Positions 13,585 through 19,646 of a stretch of 20,729 nt of DNA are shown here, piece after piece. A program made the translations under genes and the position numbers. The stretch spans positions 1 through 20,729 of the forward strand of contig CAZXEJ010000041.1 of assembly GCA_964639895.1 (NCBI GenBank), given 5' to 3'. Origin of the DNA: CAZXEJ01 sp964639895 (lineage in GTDB: Bacteria > Desulfobacterota_D > UBA1144 > Nemesobacterales > JADFKM01). Position 1 is the first letter of the stretch. Each line of letters opens with the position of its first letter. Under the pieces are notes generated by a model. The model did not search any database. It saw only the letters and a list, made by a program, of their open reading frames with translations, and had not been told where the DNA came from.

Positions 13585-15294
13585 TCAGCTCTCCTCGTCA
13601 AGTGGTTTTCTGCTCACTATCCTGCCGTTGAATACCCTCAGGGCGCGTGCCACCACGGGGTCGTCGGCCGGCGACGGCCGCCCCTTGCCGGAGCCGGGGG
13701 CAGCGCCGCGTCCGCGTCCTTCCTCGGCCGAGGGCGTTTTACGCACGATCTCGAGCCGAGCATCCTCGCGTCCCAGGAACTCCCTTGCGATCTCCTCCAG
13801 TTGAGCCGCCTTCTTCCTTATTTTATCATAGGAGAGCTGGTTCTCGCCCTCGTTGTAGACCACCGTTACCCCCTCCTCGCCTACCGTTACGGAGCAAGCC
13901 TTCTCGAGCAGCGCCCCCAGCACCGGGGCTCGGCTCTTCACGTGGGCGATGAAGTCCTCGCCCCCTTCGTTCTCTCCGCCCTCACCGGCCGAGGCACGCG
14001 TGGTGGGTTGGCCGGTCGTGCGCGCCGCCTCCGTCCCGCCCCCGGCGGCCTTCCCCCTTCGCTTGCCGGTCCCGGCCCGTCTAGGCGTCTCTTGCATCGC
14101 CGCGGGTTCTGCGGCCGATCTATCGGCCCCCCGGGCGGCCGCCCCTTCCCCGGCGGGGCGCCCGGCGCCTTCAATCCTCCTCAGTATCTCTTCGAGCGGC
14201 ACCACCCTGCGTGCCAGGGCGAGCTTTACCAGCGCCGATTCGAGCGCCATCCTAGGGTAGCGCGATCTGGCCACGTGCTCGGCTCCTTCGAGCATGAGCT
14301 TGAACAGGAGCTCCAGCGTCTCAACCGTCGTCCCCTCCGTACGCACGGCAAGCGCCCGCGCCTCGTCCTCGCCCACGCCGGCGGGAGCCCGTCCCCCGAG
14401 GGCCTTTACGACGAGGGCAGTCCTTATCAGCTTCAGCATGTCTTCTGCGAACCGCCGCGGACTGGTTCCCTTGAGCAACGCCGCCTCGGCGGCCTCGAGC
14501 ACGCCCCCCGCATCGTTTGCCAGGGCGGCGGCCAACGCCTCGTCGAGCAACGCGCGGTCGGTGAGCCCCAGCAGCCGCTCGGCCTCCTCGGCTGGCACGC
14601 TCGAGCCGAAGGCCGCAACCAGTTGATCCAGCAGACTGAGCGCGTCTCGCATGCTGCCGTCGGCCTCCTCGGCGAGCCGCCTCAGGGTGGAGTGCTCGAT
14701 CTCGATCGATTCGGCTTCCGTGATGTGGGCGAGCCTCTCGGCTATGAGTTCGGGCGGCACCTTCTTGAAGTCGAATCTCTGGCAGCGCGACAGTATGGTG
14801 GGAGGGATCTTGTGCACCTCGGTCGTGGCCAGTATGAAGAGGGCGTGTGGGGGAGGCTCTTCGAGCGTCTTGAGCAGGGCGTTGAATGCCGCGTGCGAGA
14901 GCATGTGGGCTTCATCGATTATGTAGACCTTCGTGCGGGCGGCCGAGGGCATGTAGTTTATGTTCTCTATTATCTCCCTTACGTCGGCCACGCCCGTGTG
15001 TGAGGCGGCGTCGACCTCAAGCACGTCAAGTGATGAGCCGTCGCGTATCTCGCGGCAGACGTCGCAGCGGCCGCAGGGGACCTCCTCCCCCTCGGCGGGG
15101 GAGCAGTTTATGGTCATTGCCACTATCCTTGCCGTCGAAGTCTTGCCGACGCCCCGGGGGCCGGCGAAGATCAGGGCGTGCGCCAGGCGGCCGGAGAGGG
15201 CCGCGTTCTTCAGCGTGGTCAACACGTAGTCCTGGCCGACCACCTCGTCGAAACGGCGCGGCCTCCACTTTCTTGCAAGGACCACGTAGGACAT
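13585..15294 (-). CDS. dnaX: DNA polymerase III subunit gamma/tau
   Basis: 569 residues. DnaX is the AAA+ motor of the clamp loader and links the polymerases at the fork. Landmarks: MSYVVLARKWRPRRFDEVVGQ (1-21), Walker A GPRGVGKT (45-52), zinc-binding Cys64, Cys74, Cys77 and Cys80, Walker B/DEAH (127-130), the sensor region ILATTEVHKIPPTILSRCQRFDF with SRC at 169-171, then domain III to about 360. Residues about 370-440 form a Pro/Ala/Gly/charged linker, and the rest is a tau-type tail. I see no A-rich slippery run in the linker, so there is no sequence sign of programmed frameshifting to make gamma. ATG 15294 fits the conserved N-terminus; the ribosome site is weak (GAGG). The gene lies 24 bases after the SRP RNA. 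Confidence 0.98.
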   Translation of the reverse strand: MSYVVLARKWRPRRFDEVVGQDYVLTTLKNAALSGRLAHALIFAGPRGVGKTSTARIVAMTINCSPAEGEEVPCGRCDVCREIRDGSSLDVLEVDAASHTGVADVREIIENINYMPSAARTKVYIIDEAHMLSHAAFNALLKTLEEPPPHALFILATTEVHKIPPTILSRCQRFDFKKVPPELIAERLAHITEAESIEIEHSTLRRLAEEADGSMRDALSLLDQLVAAFGSSVPAEEAERLLGLTDRALLDEALAAALANDAGGVLEAAEAALLKGTSPRRFAEDMLKLIRTALVVKALGGRAPAGVGEDEARALAVRTEGTTVETLELLFKLMLEGAEHVARSRYPRMALESALVKLALARRVVPLEEILRRIEGAGRPAGEGAAARGADRSAAEPAAMQETPRRAGTGKRRGKAAGGGTEAARTTGQPTTRASAGEGGENEGGEDFIAHVKSRAPVLGALLEKACSVTVGEEGVTVVYNEGENQLSYDKIRKKAAQLEEIAREFLGREDARLEIVRKTPSAEEGRGRGAAPGSGKGRPSPADDPVVARALRVFNGRIVSRKPLDEES

Positions 15295-15317
15295 ATGGGG
15301 GCCTCGTCGAAAACACC

Positions 15318-15420
15318 AGCCGGCTAAGCAACCCGCAACGCCCAGAGGGTCTTGCTACCGTTGCTCCCGTCAGGGCCTGGCGGGGTTCACAAGCCTCTGC
15401 CGTACGGGACCTAGCCGGCT
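15318..15420 (-). ncRNA. ffs: Small bacterial signal recognition particle RNA (4.5S type)
   Basis: About 103 nt on the minus strand. The ends pair as AGCCGGCT with its complement (15413-15420 with 15318-15325), and the apical part carries the conserved SRP core CCAGG....GGGAGCA, the Ffh M-domain binding site. The RNA partners Ffh to target nascent membrane and secreted proteins. The apical tetraloop (15369-15372) reads UGAC, closed by CCC/GGG. This fits the URRC class, an alternative to the common GGAA/GNRA loop. It lies 12 bases after tRNA-Ser and just before dnaX, a location seen in many bacteria. End coordinates are set by the terminal stem and may be off by a few bases. Confidence 0.9.
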
Positions 15421-15432
15421 GGAAACTTCGCA

Positions 15433-15525
15433 TGGCGGAGAGGGTGGGATTCGAACCCACGAGGGGGCTTTTAACCCCCTACACGCTTTCCAGGCGTGCA
15501 CCTTCGGCCGCTCGGTCACCTCTCC
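15433..15525 (-). tRNA. tRNA-Ser (anticodon GGA)
   Basis: 93 nt on the minus strand. The acceptor GGAGAGG pairs with CCTCTCC, followed by discriminator G and an encoded CCA (15433-15435). The D-arm begins GACCGAGCGGCC. The anticodon stem CACGC/GCGTG encloses CTGGAAA, giving anticodon GGA (15489-15491), which reads UCC and UCU. The long variable arm (GGGGG/CCCCC type) is characteristic of class II serine tRNAs, and the T-arm has GTGGG-TTCGAAT-CCCAC. All arms pair. It is likely transcribed together with the SRP RNA. Confidence 0.97.
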
Positions 15526-15560
15526 GCCGAGGGTTGAAACCTTGCCGCCCCGCCGTCTTT

Positions 15561-15588
15561 AGCTTATCAGAAATGCGTGCGAACTCAA
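15561..15588 (-). promoter_or_regulatory. Candidate promoter for the tRNA-Ser / SRP RNA / dnaX unit
   Basis: On the minus strand TTGAGT (15583-15588; 4/6), a 16-base spacer and TAAGCT (15561-15566; 3/6) lie upstream of the tRNA. The start near 15554 would leave a leader of about 28 bases. Modest match, but the position is right and no other candidate is visible. Confidence 0.35.
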
Positions 15589-15619
15589 TCCCCGCCTCCG
15601 GCCGACGCGGGCGATACCG

Positions 15620-16180
15620 TCACTTCTCCACATAGGTGCAGCGGCAGAGGTCTTGGCGGATGTAGGCCACCAGGTCGGCTATGTCGTCGTCCGTGAGCGT
15701 GCCGCCCCAGGGGGGCATGAGCGGCGAGAGGCCCACGGCGGCACCGCCGCTCTTTATCGTGGTCCACAGCCGCCGGTCGCTCACCCCCGACATGTAGTCG
15801 GCGTCGGTGAGGTCCCGGGGCTTGGGGTTGAGGCCGGCCGCCGCAGGGCCGTCACCGCGGCCGCCGGGGCCATGGCAGGTGGCGCACATGGCGGCGAACG
15901 TCTCGCGGCCCTTTGCCGCATCGCCTGCGGGCGGAGCCGCAGCGGGCTCGACCGCGGGGGTCGGCTCCGCCTCGGGCGTGGGTGACGGCGCGGGAGTCTC
16001 GGTTGCGGTCGGTGTCTCGGCGGCGGGAGCCTGCCGGGCTGTGGGTGTCGGTGGGGCCGTTTCGGGCTCCTTGTCCCCTCTCTTGCACGAGACGGCCGCA
16101 AGCAGCGCCGCGGCGACCAATCCCGAGGCCAACAGGCGCACCATACCCCCCGTTCGAGTACCGGTTGTGTTGGTGTTCAT
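15620..16180 (-). CDS. Lipoprotein c-type cytochrome (single heme)
   Basis: 186 residues. A positively charged start, a hydrophobic segment (about 14-30) and a lipobox-like AVSC put the acylated Cys at position 32, so the mature protein is likely membrane-anchored outside the cytoplasm. Residues about 35-86 are a Pro/Thr/Ala/Glu-rich flexible linker. The C-terminal cytochrome c domain has CATCH (99-103) for covalent heme and a probable axial Met155 in SPLMPPWGG, followed by the closing helix LTDDDIADLVAYIR. The tail is unusual: it ends DLCRCTYVEK with two further Cys (179, 181). ATG 16180 has AAGGAGG about six bases upstream. It is a single gene; no oxidase or reductase partner lies nearby. 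It should carry electrons between respiratory partners at the membrane surface, but the partner is unknown. Confidence 0.93.
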   Translation of the reverse strand: MNTNTTGTRTGGMVRLLASGLVAAALLAAVSCKRGDKEPETAPPTPTARQAPAAETPTATETPAPSPTPEAEPTPAVEPAAAPPAGDAAKGRETFAAMCATCHGPGGRGDGPAAAGLNPKPRDLTDADYMSGVSDRRLWTTIKSGGAAVGLSPLMPPWGGTLTDDDIADLVAYIRQDLCRCTYVEK

Positions 16181-16621
16181 GACGGTCCTCCTTGTGCTTT
16201 GTGTATATGGGGCCGGAGTAAACCGCGGCTGGGGGGTGCGGCCCCGATAGATATTAGTTTAACACCGTCGTGCGGGCGTTGCCGTGTCGCCGCATGCGCC
16301 GTGACCCGTGGACGGCCACTTGCAATGGATTGTCGGCTGGGAGATAATGTAACAGTCGCCACGCCTTGGAGAGTGGTACGAATCGCCTGTAGGGCCGCTT
16401 CCTCGAGCGCGGTGACGGCCCCGCTGCCCGACCGCGCGGCGGGGATGGAGGCGTGTTCGCCGTGGAAAGCTGGGAGCCGGTTCCGCCGTCGGCGTGAGTC
16501 GGGTTCGGCGGCGTGCGTGGTCCGTGTACCTGGTGCGCGTTGGGAGTGAATGCGGCACTTCGTAGGGGTCCCCATGTGTCCTGGCTGCCGGGGGCCGTCA
16601 GGTCCAAGGAGGGAGGAAGCC
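16181..16621. other. Intergenic region between cytochrome and PNPOx-like genes
   Basis: About 440 bases separating divergent genes. Frames are Arg-rich with no ribosome site. An AT-richer patch near 16243-16262 may hold the cytochrome promoter but gives no clear paired boxes. A plus-strand promoter candidate lies at 16320-16348. Nothing else is recognised. Confidence 0.5.
16320..16348 (+). promoter_or_regulatory. Candidate promoter for the PNPOx-like/NUDIX pair
   Basis: TTGCAA (16320-16325; 4/6), a 17-base spacer and GATAAT (16343-16348; 5/6) point toward the downstream gene pair. The start near 16355 would leave a leader of about 265 bases before GTG 16622, which is long, so a closer unseen promoter is possible. 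Confidence 0.4.
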
Positions 16622-17065
16622 GTGGACTTATCGATGAGTCCCCGAGAGGTTGAGCTCTTCCTTGCCGGGGGGAGGCTCTGCCGCCTGGCCACCGTCGGCT
16701 CCGACGGCACACCGCACGTCGTGCCCGTCTGGTACGTGGTCATGGACGGGGAGATCTATTTGTCCACTTCGGCCAACACCGCCAAGGCAAGGAACCTCGA
16801 GCGCTTCCCCCGTGCCGCCCTGGTGGTGGACGAGGGTTGGACGTTCGACGATTTTCGCGGCGTCATGCTGCAGGGCCGCGTCGAGCGGGTCGACGACGCC
16901 TTGGCCGGGCGGGTCTCGGAGGCGTTCGCCTACAAGTATTTCGGCTCCAACCGCCATCCGGGGTTCCTGTTCCTCGAGGGCATGGCCGGGCGTGTACTGT
17001 TGAGGTTCATCCCCGAGCGGACCGTATCTTGGTATTCACGCCGAATGGGCGGAGGGAACGAATGA
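16622..17065 (+). CDS. Pyridoxamine 5'-phosphate oxidase-like split-barrel protein
   Basis: 147 residues; FMN/F420-binding split beta-barrel (PNPOx-like) family. The pattern is typical: an N-terminal helix EVELFLAGGRLCRLATVGSDGTPHVVPVWYVVMDGEIYLSTSANTAKARNL (about 9-59), then AALVVDEG, a central strand RGVMLQGRVERVDD (79-92) and a C-terminal GFLFLEGMAGRVLLRFIPERTVSWYSRRMG. Such proteins bind a flavin, F420 or heme and reduce or sense small molecules; the substrate is not evident. I start at GTG 16622, which AAGGAGGGAGGAAG immediately precedes at suitable spacing; ATG 16634 is the alternative, 17 bases from the Shine-Dalgarno. The stop overlaps the NUDIX start (ATGA at 17062-17065), so the two are translationally coupled. 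Confidence 0.88.
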   Translation: MDLSMSPREVELFLAGGRLCRLATVGSDGTPHVVPVWYVVMDGEIYLSTSANTAKARNLERFPRAALVVDEGWTFDDFRGVMLQGRVERVDDALAGRVSEAFAYKYFGSNRHPGFLFLEGMAGRVLLRFIPERTVSWYSRRMGGGNE

Positions 17066-17607
17066 TAAGGAAGTGGCGCGTGCTCAAGCAGGAAAGGCTG
17101 GATTCGCTAAAGATATTCACTCCCTACCGCGTCGAGAGCCTCTCGCCCCGGACGGGCAGGCACCACACGTTCTACGTGCTCGATACCCCGGATTGGGTGA
17201 ACGTGGTGGCCGTGACCGAGGGCGGCGAGGTTGTGCTCGTCCGCCAGTACCGACATGGCACCCGGACGGTGACGGTGGAGATACCGGGCGGAATCGTCGA
17301 CGCGGGAGAGACGCCGCTTGAGGCGGCGCGCCGCGAGCTGCGCGAGGAGACGGGCTTCGTCGCACGGGACTGGAAGCGGATCGGGCTCGTACACCCCAAC
17401 CCGGCCTTCCAGGACAACCGTTGCTATACCTTCCTCGCGAGGGGCGCGCACTGCGAGGGCGAGCCCCGTCTCGAGGGGAGCGAGGATATCGAGGTAGACG
17501 TGGTGCCCGAGCACGAGTTCTTCTCATACGTGCGCGACGGTACCATCACCCATTCTCTGGTCGTGGCCGCGGCCTACTGGTACGAGCTGTACAAACGGGG
17601 CGCCTGA
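17062..17607 (+). CDS. NUDIX hydrolase, ADP-ribose pyrophosphatase-like
   Basis: 181 residues. The Nudix box is perfect: Gly77-x5-Glu83-x7-Arg91-Glu92-Leu93-x-Glu95-Glu96-x-Gly98-Phe99, so the Mg-dependent hydrolase site is intact. Upstream, WVNVVAVTEGGEVVLVRQYRHGTRTVTVEIPGG (about 45-77) matches the ADP-ribose/nucleoside diphosphate-sugar pyrophosphatase subgroup, which splits X-diphosphate compounds to two monophosphates. HPNPAFQDNRCYTFLARG (about 111-128) follows the box. The exact substrate is not readable. The ATG overlaps the stop of the PNPOx-like gene by the ATGA arrangement, implying translational coupling and possibly a shared pathway in flavin or nucleotide-cofactor turnover (inference). 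No terminator is obvious in the 120 bases before the converging nitroreductase-like gene. Confidence 0.93.
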   Translation: MIRKWRVLKQERLDSLKIFTPYRVESLSPRTGRHHTFYVLDTPDWVNVVAVTEGGEVVLVRQYRHGTRTVTVEIPGGIVDAGETPLEAARRELREETGFVARDWKRIGLVHPNPAFQDNRCYTFLARGAHCEGEPRLEGSEDIEVDVVPEHEFFSYVRDGTITHSLVVAAAYWYELYKRGA

Positions 17608-17730
17608 GCCGGGGTGGTGTGGGCCTGGGGAAGGGAGGAGGGGGGCGGTTGTTTCCCGAAGGGGTGCGGCCGGCGGTACTACGTGGCGCGGGGGGCGAGT
17701 GCCTCGCCCGCGGCGCGGGTGCGTCGGCGG

Positions 17731-19050
17731 TCACTCCCTGCGCAACGGAGGGCCGCCCTCGCACTCGGGATGCCAGAGCTTGAAGTGGTCGCGGTGGGTG
17801 GGGCCGTAGGCGCCCTCTACGTAGTGTCGGTCGTAGAACTCCGTGTCCAGGTGATGGGCCTGGAAGGCGAGCCTCGCGAACATCGGATCGATGAAGGCGG
17901 GGAAGCGGCCGTAGGTCTCGTATACGTAGGTGCAGAAGCCCTTTACGATCTCGATCCGCTCCTCGCTCGGGTGGTACTCGTCTTCGAGCACGCGTGCCGG
18001 GTCTGCGTAGGGGTAGGGGTTGTCCTCGGCCCAGAATCGGCCGCGCATGGCTAGGAAGCGGTCCACGGCCTCGGACATGTCCTTCACGTAGGGGGGGCAG
18101 AGGGCCTCGAACACCCCGTCGCGCCCCACGGGTACGGGCTGGGCCTTGGCGCGCACCGTGTGCTCGGGCCTGTGGAACCGGAACCCCAGTCCGCGGTGCT
18201 GCTCGGCCTCGAGGCCGAGGATGTGGTGGGGCAGGAATCCGGTGAACATCCACCCGCCGAGCCCCAGGGCCTGGAGGGCGAGGTTGAGGTTCTGTGCCAT
18301 GAACGCTTGCTCGACGTTCAGTGACGTCAGTACCCGCAGCTCCAGGTCGAAGAGCGACATCTCGACGTCGCGCTTGATGAAGCCCTTGGCGATCCACTTT
18401 TCAAGGCCGCACGAGCGGCCGCCGTTGAGCTCGTCCACGATGTTGAATCCGTACTTCGAGCCGAAATATATGAACAGCAACACCATGTATTCGATCGTGA
18501 TGTTGGTCACGGGGACGAAGAACGTCGTGCCGGGACGGTTGACATTCCAGGCGTTGAAATCGAAGAGCCCCGGCTCGCCGCGCGGCATGTCGGCGCGGCC
18601 GTCTTCGAGCTTGAGCAGGCTGCGCCGGAATAGGGCCACAACATGCTCGGCGAGCTCGGCTTCGCTCTTGCCCTCGAACGCGGCCACGCCGCCGGCCTCG
18701 GGCAGGGCGTCGTGGAGCCTTGTGACGTAGAGGCCCCGGTCGTTCGTGAAGAAGAGCTCCGTCGAGTGGGAGTTGCACGAGCACGGCCAGCTCCTGCCCG
18801 TCCACTGGAAGAGCCACGCGATACCGCTCCGGGGCAGGTCGGCGAGCGCCATCCCCGTCGTCCCCGTCGCGGCCCAGACGAGCAGGGCCTCTTCGAGCTC
18901 TGAAAGTGGGACGGGCTCGTAGCGCGAGCGGTGCCGTAGCCTACCTTCCGTGAGCTCCATCCCGAGGCCGAACCGACGGGAGCGACGGCTGAATATGGCC
19001 TCGAACAGCCCATAGCGCAGCGCGACGTCCAGTCCTTGAGGCTTCTCCAT
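17731..19050 (-). CDS. Nitroreductase-fold-like protein of unknown function
   Basis: 439 residues. The N-terminal RRSRRFGLGMEL (22-33), PVPLSELEEALLVWAATGTTGMALADLP (47-73) and WPCSCNSHSTELFFTNDRGLYVTRLHDAL (88-116) recall the opening of nitroreductase/SagB-like flavin oxidoreductases (R-S-x-R, a helix, then a loop). LNLALQALGLGGWMFTGF (about 255-272) resembles the late nitroreductase helix before the GxG turn. The protein is roughly twice the length of a simple nitroreductase, with an aromatic- and His-rich C-terminal third (NPYPYAD, YETYGRFPAFIDPMF, HHLDTEFYDRHYVEGAYGPTH) that I cannot assign. C90-S-C92 is a possible metal or redox pair. FMN binding is unproven. ATG 19050 is preceded by AGGAGG at about nine bases; an upstream in-frame ATG at 19113 adds a low-quality Arg/Cys-rich extension. 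It is divergent from groESL. Confidence 0.75.
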   Translation of the reverse strand: MEKPQGLDVALRYGLFEAIFSRRSRRFGLGMELTEGRLRHRSRYEPVPLSELEEALLVWAATGTTGMALADLPRSGIAWLFQWTGRSWPCSCNSHSTELFFTNDRGLYVTRLHDALPEAGGVAAFEGKSEAELAEHVVALFRRSLLKLEDGRADMPRGEPGLFDFNAWNVNRPGTTFFVPVTNITIEYMVLLFIYFGSKYGFNIVDELNGGRSCGLEKWIAKGFIKRDVEMSLFDLELRVLTSLNVEQAFMAQNLNLALQALGLGGWMFTGFLPHHILGLEAEQHRGLGFRFHRPEHTVRAKAQPVPVGRDGVFEALCPPYVKDMSEAVDRFLAMRGRFWAEDNPYPYADPARVLEDEYHPSEERIEIVKGFCTYVYETYGRFPAFIDPMFARLAFQAHHLDTEFYDRHYVEGAYGPTHRDHFKLWHPECEGGPPLRRE

Positions 19051-19185
19051 CTTGGGGGTCCTCCTGCAGCGTGTTCCGGCCGAGCACGCGTGGCGGCGTT
19101 GGCCGTGGTGCACCGCCGCCCCCGGGGTGCCGCCCCCATGTCGCAGCGTGGCACACGGCCGATCGCGTTATCGCGTGACTTCACT

Positions 19186-19214
19186 ATTTTATCGCCGCCT
19201 GCGGCCATGTGCAA
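19186..19214 (-). promoter_or_regulatory. Candidate promoter for the nitroreductase-like gene
   Basis: On the minus strand TTGCAC (19209-19214; 3/6), a 17-base spacer and TAAAAT (19186-19191; 5/6) would start transcription near 19179, about 130 bases before ATG 19050. It lies back to back with the groESL promoter: the two -35 boxes are separated by only seven bases. Confidence 0.45.
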
Positions 19215-19221
19215 TTTGTTC

Positions 19222-19249
19222 TTGACAAGGTGGAGAGCGTGATTATCTT
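19222..19249 (+). promoter_or_regulatory. groESL promoter (vegetative type)
   Basis: A perfect TTGACA (19222-19227), a 16-base spacer and TATCTT (19244-19249; 4/6) lie just upstream of the CIRCE operator. The start near 19256 puts CIRCE at the beginning of the transcript, the usual arrangement for HrcA-repressed sigma-70 promoters. Confidence 0.75.
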
Positions 19250-19258
19250 AAGAACGAG

Positions 19259-19285
19259 TTGGCACTCTGGAGGGTGGAGTGCCAA
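19259..19285 (+). promoter_or_regulatory. CIRCE operator (HrcA binding site)
   Basis: TTGGCACTC (19259-19267), nine bases, GAGTGCCAA (19277-19285): a perfect 9-9-9 inverted repeat. It differs from the common CIRCE consensus TTAGCACTC-N9-GAGTGCTAA by one symmetric change in each arm, so the palindrome is preserved. HrcA bound here represses groESL and releases it on heat shock. hrcA itself is not in the window. Confidence 0.95.
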
Positions 19286-19315
19286 AACATCAGTTCGTCT
19301 AAGGAGGATGTCCAA

Positions 19316-19606
19316 ATGAAGATACAGCCGCTCCACGACAGGGTTCTCGTCAGGAGGATCGAGGGGGAGGAGAGGACGAAGGGGGGCATCATCATCCCCG
19401 AGACGGCTAAGGAGAAGCCCCAGGAGGGAGAGGTGGTGGCCGTCGGCAAGGGCAAAGTGAAGGACGACGGCACCGTGCTCCCGCTCGATGTGAAGGTGGG
19501 TGACAGGGTGCTGTTCAGCAAGTACGGCGGCACCGACATCACCATCGACGGCGAGGAACACCTCATACTACGTGAGGACGAGATTCTGGCCGTCATCGAG
19601 AAGTAG
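19316..19606 (+). CDS. groES: Co-chaperonin GroES
   Basis: 96 residues, exact family length. GroES caps the GroEL ring as a heptamer so that enclosed polypeptides can fold. Landmarks: KIQPLHDRVLVRRIEGEERTKGGIIIP (2-28, including the mobile loop that binds GroEL), GKVKDDGTVLPLDVKVGDRVLFSKYGGTDI (46-75), and the closing LILREDEILAVIE. AAGGAGG at 19301-19307 sits nine bases before ATG 19316. It is the first gene of the groES-groEL operon, under a TTGACA promoter with CIRCE. The 40-base gap to groEL has its own strong ribosome site. Confidence 0.99.
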   Translation: MKIQPLHDRVLVRRIEGEERTKGGIIIPETAKEKPQEGEVVAVGKGKVKDDGTVLPLDVKVGDRVLFSKYGGTDITIDGEEHLILREDEILAVIEK

Positions 19607-19646
19607 ACCAACCCACACAAACTTTCCTTAAGGAGGAAGAGACGTC

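Noticed and set aside
13585..14200. Programmed frameshift site in dnaX
   Set aside because: There is no A-rich or other X-XXY-YYZ slippery run in the linker. The frame continues uninterrupted to a full tau-length stop.
13333..15003. A 556-codon plus-strand frame opposite dnaX and ybaB
   Set aside because: It is the shadow of dnaX/ybaB. The sense products match their families throughout, and the plus-strand product shows no domain.
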